From Aralia elata (Eukaryota; Streptophyta; Magnoliopsida; Apiales; Araliaceae), in NCBI GenBank assembly GCA_034770075.1, contig CM068385.1, positions 43,732,721 to 43,796,720 on the forward strand: DNA of 64,000 nt, written 5' to 3'. Below the pieces are notes generated by a model. The model worked only from the letters and a program-made list of their open reading frames with translations, was not told the DNA's origin and searched no databases. Position numbers and translations under genes: made by a program. Positions 13,893 to 24,354 of this stretch are shown one piece after another (the stretch's first letter is position 1; every line of letters begins with the position of its first letter).

Positions 13893-14370
13893 ATATAAAT
13901 CTATTTTTCACGATGATCGCATTTTCAAATAACAAGAAGAAACGACATAATGATGCAGAAATAAACAACAACAAAAATAAACTTCTTCATTCCCCCCATC
14001 ATCTGGGGTCAATCACCCTGACGTCGAGCTTTACCCTTTTTTGGATATTACTGGTTTCTGGGTCCAATTGTCGATGGTCAGGTCAGATGAAATGCGCCGG
14101 ATAAAGGAGGGCCTCACATCGGACACACCTCCCCGATGATTACGGATACGTCGCCTGAATCCTTCTCCATATCTTCTCCAGGAATAATCAGCCCTGTCCA
14201 ATCGATGACAGGCACAACTTGTTGGGCTCCCGGTGGTGCGATAACATTCGTCCCCTCCTGACTGCTTGTTGATTGTCTGGGGATATAGCATTTGGTTTCA
14301 AACTCCTTTGCGACCTCCTGCAGGAAACTTTCCCCTCCGGGCCAACTCATTACGTGTGGGGGTTAACTCT

Positions 14371-14619
14371 TCATTCCCTGCCCCAATCACAGGCCTGCTG
14401 ATCCCCTGCCCATTGTCGACTTTGGTCACTGGACTGCCAACTAGTCGAATCGGAGTCGCACCCTGACGGTGTCCCCCGTACTACTGCGCCCACATGGTAT
14501 CCCAATCCTGCTTTTCCTATCTGCTGTGGTAGGTGGATGGGCTCGGTGATTCCCTGACTGCTTTTCCCTAGTCCCTGTCCAGGTTGGAAGTTCATTTTAA
14601 TCATTTCCTTTGCCCACAA
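14371..14619 (-). pseudogene. G-patch domain of the Tat element
   Basis: The 82-residue frame begins MWAKEMIKMNFQPGQGLGKS and continues with GITEPI and GKAGLGY, the glycine-spaced pattern of a G-patch, an RNA-binding domain of about 45 residues. In Tat/Ogre elements a G-patch sits between protease and RT, which is exactly its position here (protease at 14773-15464, RT linker at 13464-13892). It is part of the broken polyprotein, not a separate gene. Confidence 0.8.
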
Positions 14620-14772
14620 AGGTGAGTTCCGGAGAGACCCTTGGTTTCACAGCTGGAGCTCCCAGGCATCTATAATGGGGAGTGCTAATCCTCTAGTGCT
14701 TGAAAGCTGGCAGGCGCCGCTGACTCATCCACATTGATTACTGGTAGGCCACTCCTGGGAGGAGAAGGGTCA

Positions 14773-15464
14773 TCACATTCGGACCGAGATTGTTACCAGA
14801 TTCCCATCGATGATCAACTTGATTTGTTGGTGGAGCGTGGAAGGAACTGCCCCGGCCATGTGTATCCACGGCCTCCCTAACAGCAGGTTGTAGCTTGCCG
14901 TGATATCCAGGACTTGGAAGGAGATATCAAAAGTACAGGGTCCTATCTCCACTGGCAACTCTAATCTCCCCGATGGTGTCCCTCCGGGATCCGTCAAAAG
15001 CCCGAACCACCACATGACTGGCCCGCAGGCGCTTGGGACTGATGTTCATTTTCTTCAGCGTACTGAGAGGACATATATTCAATGCCGATCCCCCCGTCGA
15101 TCAGTACCCCATTCATGACATATCCTGAGGAGATTACTGCAATGTGTAACGGTTTTCGGTGCCCCCTTCCCTCTTCGGGAATGTCCTCATCTGTAAAGGA
15201 TATTGCATCGGTTTCCAATAAGTGGCCTACCAACCGGCCGAAACCCTCCTCACTAATTTCTTTGGGCACAAATGCCTCCTCCAGGACCTTCATCAGGGTT
15301 TTGCAATGCTCACTGGATGACAACACCAAGTCCATGACTGATGTTAGGGTTGATTCCTCATTTAAAATCTGGATCCCCCTCGTTTCTGGGTGATCCATCC
15401 TTTTCAAAAACTCTATGGCCCTTTCCTCGGAAAACTTCTTCATTTTTTCTCTTTTGGCTCTCAA
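14773..15464 (-). pseudogene. Aspartic protease region of the Tat element, broken in two frames
   Basis: Frame 14994-15464 contains the N-terminal half with the active-site stretch VLIDGGIGIEYMS, where the family has D(G/N)GS; the residue after DGG is Ile here, so the usual Ser/Thr is missing. Frame 14773-15015 holds the second half with FQVLDITASYNLLLGRPWIH, a very conserved C-terminal motif of retroelement proteases. The two frames overlap by about 20 bases and need a frameshift to join. The protease would cut the Gag-Pol polyprotein. Confidence 0.82.
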
Positions 15465-15559
15465 GGACTCGCCCGGGAAGATATAAGGGGTACCCCTTAG
15501 TCGTCACGGAAGCACAACTGGCCGCTTCCTCTGGTATTCCCCCAGAATTCCAGGGTACA

Positions 15560-17291
15560 GTCCTCAGACTACTGATAGGGAGTTGCGGCCTTGCTGCAAA
15601 GTATGATGGGCCTCGGGGCTGTCAGCTTGACAGGTCCCTCTATGTTATTCGTACTTACCCCTATCAACCTGATGGGCGTTCCCCGTGCATCCCCATGATC
15701 ATGTATCATGTTGATCATCTCCTCAACTTTCTGCACATAGTTCAACCTTGGCGGCCCCCCCAGCCTCACTTGCCTCCGTCGCATTAACTCCCCCTCCATC
15801 ATGTCTTGGCAGGGGATTTGCTTTAACATTCGGGGAGTCCGGTTGTTCCACCACAATTTTCCCCACTGTCTATCATGTTTTGGATTCGATGCTTCAACGT
15901 CCAGCAATCTTGTGTATCATGGCCAGGGGAACTGGAGTGGTATGCACATCGTTTGCTCGGGTCAAACCTTCTACCCTTTGGGTCACTTGGTGGTGCCAGA
16001 CCAACTATTTTTCTTTTGGGCTACTAATACCGCTAGTACCCGTTCAAGCGGCTCCCCGAGCGGGGTGAATACTCGATTCTGCGAGGCCTCATATCTTCTT
16101 CGCCCCTCTGTCCTTTGATCTGTGAAGTTTGGTTGACGGGATGGCCCTCCCCTCTGTACCTGAACCGGAAGATGGCTTTCTGTTTTTCTGGATGACCCTG
16201 TAAGATGAGGGAAACATCCTCTTCCTTTTTCTTTTGGACCCTCCGGGAAGTGCTGCCATAGTTTCCATTCTGTATTTGCTCGGCAGCAGTTTCTAAAGCA
16301 GTAAGATCCCGGATTTTACCCGACTTCAACCCCATGTCTACCATCTCTCCATGTTTAATCATTTCAGCAAAAGGTCTTCCAATCCCCGAGATGACCCTCT
16401 CATAATATGGTGCCTCCTGGATGTCTACAAAGGTCATCACCATCTCTGATTCGTTCATTGGGGGGGTTACCTGTGCGGCCATGCCCCTCCATCGTTGGGC
16501 ATATTCCCTGAAGGACTCCCTAGGCTGTTTCTTAACCTTTGTCATTTGGTACCTGTCAGGGGCCCATCTGGGCCTGAAAGCTGTATTGGGTCAAGAAGGT
16601 ATGGGCCAATTCCTCCCAGTTGTGGATTCGGGCGTTGTCGAGGCGGGCATACCAGATTCTTGCCTCCCCTGTTAAGCTTTTCTGGAATAGTTGCATTCTT
16701 AACCCCTCGTCTTCGGCATAAGACCCGAGTTCTCCAATGTATATTTTCAAGTGTGTATAGGGGGTCTCCTCCCTTTCCATAGTACTTTTCAAACTCGGGA
16801 ACTTTGAACTTTTCTGGATATCTGGCTCCGGGGAAAACACATAAATCCGAATAATTAACCCTGCCCAGGGAGCCTATGCCCCGTAGAGATTGGATGGTCT
16901 CCTCCATGTGTTTCATTTTTCTCCGAAGGTCGTCATTGTCCCCTTCTTCTGGGATAGTAACCACTGTCCTGCTAGGTATGGGAACGGCCCTTGTAATGAC
17001 TGGCTCGTCCTTGAGTTGGGGTTGGTCATCCTTACCCAGGTTTACAACATTTTTAGGAGGATTCTGGTCACCCCCTGGTGGTGGAATATTATGTGGTCCT
17101 TGGCTTGGCGGATCCTGTCTGAGTAGGAACTGCTCTTTTAGCATCGTGGCCATTTCCATCATCTGTTTTTTGAAGTCATCAAACTCTTCCCGAGATATGG
17201 AACTATGATTAGGCATATCAGCCATTTCAGATGTAGAATTTTGGGCTTTCTTAGACTGCGAACGGGTTTTAGGAGCAATCCTGCGAAACAA
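15560..17291 (-). pseudogene. Gag of the Tat element, broken
   Basis: Gag forms the virus-like particle. Translation begins at 17291 (start MFRRIAPKTRSQSKKA), runs through a coiled-coil-prone region and a Pro-rich linker, then the capsid core in 16556-16840 (TGEARIWYARLDNARIHNWE) and 16033-16545 (QPRESFREYAQRWRGMAAQV, the Retrotrans_gag core). The C-terminal part lies at 15569-15907. At least three frame changes occur. The region 17292-18006 upstream is a non-coding leader. Confidence 0.85.
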
Positions 17292-18006
17292 CGGTTCGAA
17301 GTTTTAGTCTTGGGGAAATGAAAGAATGGATGCATGCTAAAACCGTAACCTTTTGTGTGTTTTTGGGTTTTTTAATCTTTTTCTGCAAAACAACTCGTTA
17401 GCGGTTCTTTATTGAAATAATACATGCTAGATATGATTTATTATGCTTCCCGTGTCGTTCCCTGCAAAACACAGAGGTTAGTATTTTCTCTTGACATAAA
17501 GGGGAAGCATCTATGAATATGTTTGCAATGGAATTATGGCATTTATACGCAGAAACGTAAAAGGGCATGAAGAGACTTATCCTGCGTTGGGTTAATCTGG
17601 GGCTGACCTATCTTAGGGTTACTCTCACGGGCTTTTCGGCATGAAGGTTCCCAAATCTTCGCAATCTACTCGTTTGAGCCCTTTCGATTGGAGCGGATTT
17701 GAGTGGTGCGTTTCCTGAGCCATCTCCGGGGAGCAGCCCCATCGAGTCCAGTAATAAGCAACCGACGGGTTTCGCCTCAGGAGGAGGTACAATCTCAACA
17801 TACATTCACATTCATCGTCCTCACCGTATGCAAATGATTACTTTAAGGTAAATCAACTCCATTCAATCATTCATTCATTGGACAAAAGCACACATTCACA
17901 CAACAATAAGTAAAATAGGTCAAAATGTTGCACGCACATACATATTCATAAAATTCTTTTAAGGATAGGATAGCATCAAGATTTAAGCGCGGCTTAAGCC
18001 CTCTAA
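17292..18006 (-). other. 5' leader of the Tat element
   Basis: These 0.7 kb lie between the primer-binding site and the gag start. I see no conserved coding segment; the open frames of 65 and 95 codons here match nothing I know. A leader of this size is usual for this lineage. Confidence 0.6.
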
Positions 18007-18026
18007 TGTCCCCAGCAGAGTCGCCA
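18007..18026 (-). promoter_or_regulatory. Primer-binding site of the Tat element
   Basis: Read on the - strand this is TGGCGACTCTGCTGGGGACA, starting 2 bases after the LTR ends in CA. The leading TGG pairs with the CCA tail of a tRNA, which primes minus-strand DNA synthesis. This variant is usual in Tat/Ogre elements and differs from the TGGTATCAGAGC type of the other elements in this window. I have not fixed the tRNA identity. Confidence 0.85.
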
Positions 18027-18028
18027 GC

Positions 18029-20096
18029 TGTCGACGCCGGGTTTTTCTCGTCTCTGTCTTTTCCAATTTTAGCCTTTTGGTTTAATGATTCTTTGGAAAA
18101 GATCGGCATTAATGTCGACGGGGTTTTGAAAGATCGTTTTTTATGATGAGCCAATTAACCAGAGTCGCCAGTTGGTATATTTGAAATGGATGTACCAACT
18201 CATCCGAGTTTTCGTATTTTATAAATCGCTGGCTCATATGTGACTCCGAATTAATTGGTCTGCGAATCGAGATTCATAGAGTTCGGGGGCTTGCTTAAGT
18301 GAGGGGAAGGTGTTAGGCACCCCTCGACTTCCGTGAAACACGGTTACCGCAATCTTAATGCTTTCCTATCCTTTAATTCATGAATATGTGTATATAGGTG
18401 CGCGCGTGTGTGTGTGTGCCCATGTGAATGTTGTGGTGAGTTTGTATGAAAGAGTCATTTGGATTTTAGGGAAAACCGTGTTTTAATTTGAGAATGCTTC
18501 GGAATGTCTTTTCGGTATACACGAGAAAGCCTTATTCTTTATGAGAAAGGTTTGGTTTTAAATGTCAAAACTATGAGATTTTCATTAAATGTCGTTTTGG
18601 CCAAAGAAAAATTTTAAATCTTCGTCAAAATAGGAATCGAGATCTATACATTGCTTTCGTGAAACGATCGGGCAATTTCTAGGATCTCTTTCACCCTATG
18701 CACAAAGATTTAATAAAACGTTACTCATTTGCAAAATCATTTTTGTGTGGTGTTTTGGAAAACGATCTTTCTTTAGCTTCCTCGTTAGATAGGAATCGAC
18801 ATTCATTAACATTTCTCAAATTTTTAAAAACTCGTGATTCTAATATCCTACTTTGTTTGATTTTTATGAAAATTTTATCATTTAGCTTTGAAATCAATTT
18901 CGCGTCATAAATCGAATCGAGCATAAACACAGCGTCGGGGCTATTCATGGGCATGTAAGCCATCAAAATATCCCCGAACGCCAACAATCACAAATTTCAC
19001 TATTTCGGGGCCTTAAACACGATTCCCCGCCTTGGCGTCGTTTTAAGGCCCAAAGGTTACATGTTACAAAACGAGCATCTTGAATCTATCACATACATCA
19101 AAACGTCCATCATCGGATTTGGACCTCGGGGTCGCATTCCTAGGCTCACACGAGATTAATACATGCCTACAAAATGAATATTACATAACTAACCAACCCG
19201 GGTTTATCTAATATACCATGATATCCGGAAATGACAATCTAAATAAATTACACCCAATAAATTATCACAAACAAGCTAGAAATTTTATCAATTGGATATC
19301 CTCGGGTTATTAGGAAGAATTTTGTTTCCGATGGAACCCTCCTTAATAATCCATAATCCATGATTGTTCAACAATATACATGAAAACTACATCCCATCTA
19401 AGCAAATAAGATGATATGAATTGTTATAACAAAAGGAATTTTTACCTTGCAAAATGATCTCAAAAAGGATGAAGTCTTGGTATTTGAATAGGATGAGAAA
19501 TATATTTGATACAATCAAAATTAAAGGAGTAAAAATTCTTTCTCTCTTTTTCCTCTCTTTTCTTCCTATTTTTGTTGCAAAATCTACTATTTTTCTCTCA
19601 AATTCCGTGCTGCTGTTTGCTTTTTTTCTACTACTTCTCCCCAATTGCTGAAATTGCTGAACCCTCCTGTATGCTGCCCGAAGCGGCTTAAATAGGCTGG
19701 CCAGCTGGCACGCCTCCCATCGCACTCACAGCTGGTAGTGCTGATTTCCCGGTTTTCGTGCTGGCGCACCCACTTGGCCGCAGATCTATCCGCGGCTGGC
19801 GGGCTTGACTTTCTCGATTTTCGTGCCACGCCTCGATTTTCGTACCGCAACGTCGGTTTTCGCTGACAGGCTCGTATTCCGCAGTCCGGGAACTTCCGGG
19901 AGACGTGCCACCTCATTCGGAAATGCCTGCCCTGGACGGTCATGCTGTCACGTCGACTTGGGCTGCCCAAATCATTGTGGCGGTGCCGGGCGCTCGCCCT
20001 TGTGCCCGCTCTTTTGCTCCTGCAAGCTGGTTCAATTGACGATTTCGCCCTCCTGTCAAGGTTAGTAGAAGGAAACGCAAAATTTGGGTGTCTACA
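18029..20096 (-). mobile_element. 5' LTR of the Tat element (2068 bp)
   Basis: On the + strand it starts TGTCGACGCC and ends GGGTGTCTACA, so on the element strand it runs TGTAGACACC to GGCGTCGACA with TG...CA ends. It abuts the primer-binding site. A second copy of the phrase cagagtcgccag (as in the primer-binding site) occurs near 18161-18172, and a GT/GC-rich run near 18400-18418. The inner half is AT-rich; 19680-20060 is GC-richer. Open frames at 19387-19970 are unsupported. Confidence 0.85.
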
Positions 20097-20598
20097 ATGT
20101 ATATATATATTAGAGGAAATTTTGACTTTTAAAAATCAATTTAATACATTTTAAATTAAAACTAAAAGAAATTTGTTTAATTTAAAAAATACATTTATGA
20201 GAATATTAAATTATATAATAAATACCACTAATTACAAAATTTATGATTTTCAAAATTTAAATGAATTCTACTAATTTAGAACTTGAAAATATCTCATATA
20301 CACTTTAAAAGGTCAAAATTAATCTTCTAACTTAGAATCAAAGAGCAAGTAAATATAAAACTTCATGGCACAATAAATTGAAAGTGATATATGACTTGAA
20401 AAGGGTACAATTGGAAATTTGTAAGAAACTGTTAAACAAAAAAAAAAGCCAAAAAAAAGCCAAAAAAAGAGCAAAAATATCAGCAAGCATTCAATATTAC
20501 TACCTTCCTCCACATATACCTAAGAAACATAGTCTCGTATTTATTAAGCATACAGTCCTTTAATTTGAATCTTGAAGAGCTTAAGGATCAAAGGAGAA
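20097..20598. other. AT-rich spacer upstream of the small gene
   Basis: About 500 bases of AT-rich DNA between the Tat LTR and the next gene. No coding signal is visible. A poly-A/AAAAAGCC run at 20440-20470 is the only distinctive feature. It probably includes the promoter and 5' untranslated region of the gene at 20599; no clear TATA box was fixed. Confidence 0.5.
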
Positions 20599-22127
20599 AT
20601 GGAGGAAACTTCAGAGGAGAGAATAGCTGCTGTCTACAATCCTAGCAACAAAATTCATTGCTGCTTTTATTTACAAGAAGCTATAAGGGCTATTATTTTC
20701 AAGTGTTTGGGTTTTGAGCAAATTAATGAACAACCAAGCTCCAGCTCTCAATCTTCTTCTTCTTCTTCTAATTCAAGCCCAGATGTAAAAGAGATGGATT
20801 CTACACCTTCATCTACTGAAAGACTATTGAAAACTTTTGTAAGTTTCTCTCCGTCTCTTTCTCTTTCTGTCAACTCAACTCAACTCAACAGTCTTATTCC
20901 CAAACTAATTAGGATATGCTACATGAATTATTTACCGTTGTACTGTCAGATTTGGATTTCAGGTAGTTAAAATTGAGCTATATATTTGAACAATCATATA
21001 AAAACAAGCTGTATTTATATAATTGAAAGTTACAAATATATAATCCTAGGAATAACAATCAATAAAAATGTAACTATACGATTTTTCTTTTCTTTTTTAA
21101 TTTAAAAATGTGCTATATTTTTCAGTTATGCCCAAATGTGCCATGTTTAAAATCTAACCATTCATATTAAAAATATATCTAGTATTCTTTTGTAATATTG
21201 AGAGCAATATTAAAAATTTAGTAACAAGAAACTCTTAATAAATTCTTACACCCTTTGATTTTCATTTTCTTTTTCTTTTTTTTTTTAGTGAAAAGGGTCT
21301 TGGAGGGTATCTAACTAGTATATATACCATATAGGGTTAATAGTCCATCCTCTACGGTCTTTTAAGATACATTTAACCGTATGGGTATAAAGAACATACA
21401 AAAAATATATTTGAACATCTAAATTTTAATATGATTTGGTGATGTCAATTATACATTAATAAATATTCAATAAATCTCGTAAGAAATATACTTATTTTAC
21501 AAGGTTATTCTATTTTTATTTTTTTTGCTACTTTTTACAAGGTTATTCAAATGGTGCTATATAACCTCAAATTAATTTTTTTTTTCTTTTTACATTATAT
21601 CATATATTTTGATTATCATTTTATCCGTACGGTTAAATTTTATTAAAAGATCAAAATAAAATCATTTTTCTAAACTAGGATATATAACTTAGATACAGAG
21701 GGTATCTCCGATTCTCCTGCGAACCCTTTCTTTTAATGTATCTATGTTTTCAAAATTCATATATAGCTAGGATCAAAAACTCGACGGAGAACAGATTTAA
21801 AGTGGCAAAAATTACAATAAAGATAATATTTAGATAAAATTCAATATCAAGAAATACGTTAAAATTAGTTTCATTATCGTTTCAATTTTCTTTACTTTTG
21901 TTTCAATAATTAATCTGATTTTATAGCTAAACAAACGTTAACCCGTCATTAATTTTCTCTTAATTTAATGCATTTTCTAGAATTTCAAATTAGGCCATTA
22001 TGTATTTTTTTTTTTTTGGCATGCATGAATTATATAGGAAGATATGGCAAGGAGATTCCGAGCACCTCCAAGGCCACCAGTTATCTCCGGAAGAGGTCCT
22101 CAGACTAACTCGAGCGGCATCTCTTAG
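20599..22127 (+). CDS. Small two-exon plant gene, unknown function (109 aa)
   Basis: I do not recognise the family. Exon 1 is 20599-20838 (80 codons) and ends at TTTT|GTAAGT; exon 2 is 22038-22127, after ATATAG, and joins in phase 0 to give 29 more codons and a TAG stop. The first exon encodes a Cys-containing segment (KIHCCFYLQEAIRAIIFKCL), then a serine-rich stretch of about 15 residues and a basic segment; the second exon ends APPRPPVISGRGPQTNSS. No signal peptide or membrane helix is obvious. I chose ATG 20599; the frame is open upstream only to a TTG. The 1.2-kb intron is AT-rich, as expected of a plant intron. It lies 0.5 kb from the Tat LTR in divergent orientation. It is the only plausible resident gene in the window. 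Confidence 0.6.
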
Positions 22128-22301
22128 ACCTTCTGCATCAACTTGTTACTATCTAACTTGTTTGGATGTAAATTAATTATTTAGTTTCTCTTAGTTGTTT
22201 TTGTTTTATCTCTAATTCAAGTAGAGTTTGCTTTCTTCTCCATGTTATTTGCTCATCAATGTCTAATGGTTTTTTAATTTTTTTTTTCAATTTATGATTA
22301 A
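22128..22301 (+). other. Probable 3' untranslated region of the small gene and flank
   Basis: AT-rich sequence after the TAG stop with T-rich stretches; no gene. It ends at the inferred Helitron terminus, where the flanking base after CTAG (element strand) is T, as expected for Helitron insertion between A and T. Confidence 0.45.
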
Positions 22302-22329
22302 CTAGGTGATATCCCGTACAATGCACGGG
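22302..22329 (-). mobile_element. Helitron 3' terminus (hairpin plus CTAG)
   Basis: On the - strand the sequence contains CCCGTGCATTGTACGGG, a 5-bp stem of CCCGT/ACGGG with a short loop, then 7 bases and CTAG, followed by T. Helitron 3' ends have a GC-rich hairpin 8-12 bases before CTRR and insert into AT dinucleotides. The CCCGTGCA...ACGGG hairpin is a common form in plants. Confidence 0.65.
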
Positions 22330-22378
22330 CTAGTTTAAAGAATAGATTAAATAATTTGTCAAATATGCGATGAGAACG

Positions 22379-22382
22379 CTAT

Positions 22383-22414
<32 letters not shown>

Positions 22415-22416
22415 CT
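22379..22416. repeat. TA/GA microsatellite
   Basis: A run of alternating TA is followed directly by alternating GA. It lies inside the Helitron, near its 3' end. No function is implied. Confidence 0.9.
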
Positions 22417-22586
22417 AACTGAAGACAGGAAGAGCAACACCCAATATCTTTTCCTATGTTAAAAACAGATCAATAATTAAAGGCTTAAACAATCAATATC
22501 AATAATTAAACTTAATGAAATATATAGAAACAGTAGCTCAACACCCAAATTAAAAGTTACAGGACGCAAGGCCAATCTCAAATTAG

Positions 22587-23167
22587 TCAAATTCCTAAAA
22601 CATATAGCCTGCCTTTACAGAATTCATATAGGTAAGTGTACATAATTACTGTAGGTTCTGCAACTTCTAATATCAATAAAGGTTGTTCATCAAAAATTGA
22701 ATGTATGATCCCACATATAGCAGTTGAAGCCAGAGTTTTCACTTCGCTTAAGCTTCCATCTATATACAAAAAGTGACTCGTCAAAGCCCTCCATCACATC
22801 CGCATACTCAAATAAATATGCCAACCCAAGCTGCATCAGTTTTGCAACTTGTAAATTGTATTACTATCTTCACTAAAGAAATTTAATAAGAATAAATACA
22901 TGACTAACCCGTGTCTCTACGAAATTGCTCTCCAAACGCAATGACAGAGGCAAAGAATATATAGGTTGTTGGAGCCAAAATCCTGCTTAAAGGAAGGCAA
23001 GATCAGATTCCAATAAAATTTCACTATCATAGGTAAAAGAAGAAGCAAAAGAAGAAACAGAACCTGCCCCTTGAGCATAGTGCGTTAATCCAGTCTTGTT
23101 TGTAGCAAGCTTTTCTTCCTCTAGTGTCATTAATAATTCCCCTGAATGGTGTTTTGAAAATTTTCAT
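22587..23167 (-). pseudogene. Boron transporter (BOR-type) N-terminal fragment, three exons
   Basis: BOR proteins are borate exporters of the anion-exchanger family in the plasma membrane. Exon 1 (23064-23167) starts MKIFKTPFRGIINDTRGR and contains CYKQDW; exon 2 (22909-22982) reads ILAPTTYIFFAS then VIAFGEQF; exon 3 (22587-22759) reads DGSLSEVKTLASTA, QPLLILEVAEPTVIMYTYLY. These match the BOR N-terminus and first membrane segments. All four splice sites keep GT or AG, and the exons join in frame to 116 codons plus a stop. Full BOR proteins are about 700 residues, so this is a short fragment. Compared with the family a three-residue gap is seen after FFAS. The stop follows at GRLYVLGI, where homology ends. 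Confidence 0.8.
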
Positions 23168-23466
23168 TGCCGAAGGCAAGTGTAAAATTAAATAGCATTC
23201 TGAGAATAGGAAAACCAATGAGAATGATGAGTCTCCATGCAGAGTACATTAATTTATGTCAATGTTCCCTGAGAAATAGGGTAGGCTATCATTTCCAGAA
23301 ATTGCAAGAAAAAAAAAGATAATGTTATGTCTTGTTGGAAAGGTGTGAGATAAACAAATTTGTAATTAGAGTTTAACGGTAATATGGAAAATGAGTTATG
23401 AAATCTCCTTGATATCTAAAAAGAACAGAAAGGTAAAGAGGAAGTAACAAATATTAATACATACAA

Positions 23467-23562
23467 CACAGAGTTTCTTAGTACTCTTGACAGCAGCCTT
23501 CAAATTTTTTAGAGTCTCTTGGTGATATTCAGGGTCTCCCCACGAAAAGTCAAATCTAGCCA
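23467..23562 (-). pseudogene. Cytosolic pyruvate kinase, single-exon fragment
   Basis: On the - strand an intact splice acceptor (TTTTGGCAG) is followed by codons for VARFDFSWGDPEYHQETL, then NLKAAVKSTKKLCVV. This is the highly conserved N-terminal stretch of plant cytosolic pyruvate kinase, the last enzyme of glycolysis. Homology stops after about 32 codons, at a possible donor (GTATGT). No other pyruvate kinase exon is visible nearby. The acceptor and exon phase are as in a real gene, so genomic DNA, not cDNA, was captured. The exact lower edge is uncertain by a few bases. Confidence 0.75.
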
Positions 23563-23623
23563 CTGCCAAAATACGAACCCAAAAACCATTAATTGAGAGA
23601 GAAAAAAAAGTCCATCTTTCATA

Positions 23624-24354
23624 TCAAAAAGAAAAATAAAACTCAAATTGGAAGTTTTGTTCTTTGTCCTTGATGTTTCTGCACATTCTCAATAAGTCTA
23701 TGCTCTCATCCTCTAGATCTACTTTCCTAAATGATTGAAGTAAATTCCGAACATCCTTCTCCGTGAAAGGCAAATATCCAAGCTCCATACACTTCTCAAG
23801 CTCCATAAGCCTCATCATCTGTTGCACCGATATTCCTGTTTTGGCAAACATGAGAATTTTGCTCTTATCTGTATTGGAGATGGTGCGATATGCGGGAAGA
23901 AAATGAAATTGCTTGGCTTCTAAGAGTTCATGATTATGGTTGTTTGCATATCCTGTTATCCGCCATTTTGGTACTCCAAATTCAGTTGTCTTGCTTATTC
24001 GCATGTAAGCTTGACAATTACACCATGAGGACTTTCGGTTTCTTTGAGGTTTATTTTCATTTAAGACTTTGACAGGAGTATTACCTGCACGGTGGCAGAC
24101 AAAGTACCGTCTTGTAAGCCCTTTGCCAACCCCATCTTTACCTTCTGTGCGATGACGGCGGATATAAAAGCCATTTCTCTTGGAAAATTCACTATAAAAT
24201 TCATAAGCAGTATCATGAATAGTAAATCTTTGCCCAATATAAGGAATTGCATCATATGTGGTTTCAAAGGAGAGCCTGGTTTCATCTGGTGATTCCTCTG
24301 TGCTGCTTTTATCATCCAACGATAAAGATCTTTGATCCGAGTAATCATCATAAA
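23624..24354 (-). pseudogene. FAR1/FHY3-family DNA-binding fragment, truncated at both ends
   Basis: FAR1-related proteins are transcription factors derived from Mutator-like transposases. In the open frame that starts at 24478, residues from about 42 on match the family: the FAR1 domain from PYIGQRFTIHDTAYEFYSEF (residue 79) to NNHNHELL, with zinc ligands Cys128, Cys153 or Cys155, His181 and His183. The conserved linker ISVQQMMRLMELEK and GYLPFTEKDVRNLLQSFRKV follows. The frame ends at NFQFEF, just where the transposase-like MULE domain should begin. Residues 1 to about 41 of the open frame come from retrotransposon LTR sequence (24355-24478) and are not part of the gene. The missing 5' part of the fragment was cut off by the element B insertion. 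Confidence 0.82.

Larger units (their letters stand above)
4541..20096 (-). mobile_element. Tat/Ogre-lineage Ty3/gypsy retrotransposon, degenerate; left end not resolved
   Basis: Read on the - strand the order is LTR (18029-20096), primer-binding site (18007-18026), leader, gag, protease, G-patch, reverse transcriptase, RNase H, a second archaeal-type RNase H, integrase, then a long 3' region. Dual RNase H and a G-patch between protease and RT are marks of the Tat/Ogre lineage. The coding part is split into short frames: residues match the family well but the reading frame jumps every 60-170 codons, as expected from many small indels (decay or sequencing error). The 3' LTR was not found; it would lie to the left, in or beyond the G-free tract. 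The left limit given is only where normal composition starts. Confidence 0.85.
22302..24354 (-). mobile_element. Probable non-autonomous Helitron carrying three gene fragments; 5' end not in view
   Basis: From the hairpin/CTAG end at 22302 the region holds, all on the - strand, pieces of a boron transporter (22587-23167), a pyruvate kinase exon (23467-23562) and a FAR1-type gene (23624-24354), with intron remnants. Capture of unrelated gene pieces in one orientation is typical of plant Helitrons. No Rep/helicase is present. The 5' TC end would lie on the far side of the element B insertion at 24355, outside the window. A Pack-MULE is less likely because no terminal inverted repeat was seen. 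Confidence 0.55.

Noticed and set aside
19387..20065. ORFs on both strands in the Tat LTR (up to 127 codons)
   Set aside because: They lie inside the LTR, overlap each other and show no recognised domain.
20572..20970. Longer version of the small gene starting at 20572 and reading through to 20970
   Set aside because: 20572 is TTG, not ATG, and the 3' part is intron: GTAAGT at 20839 and an in-frame exon after ATATAG at 22037 give a better model.
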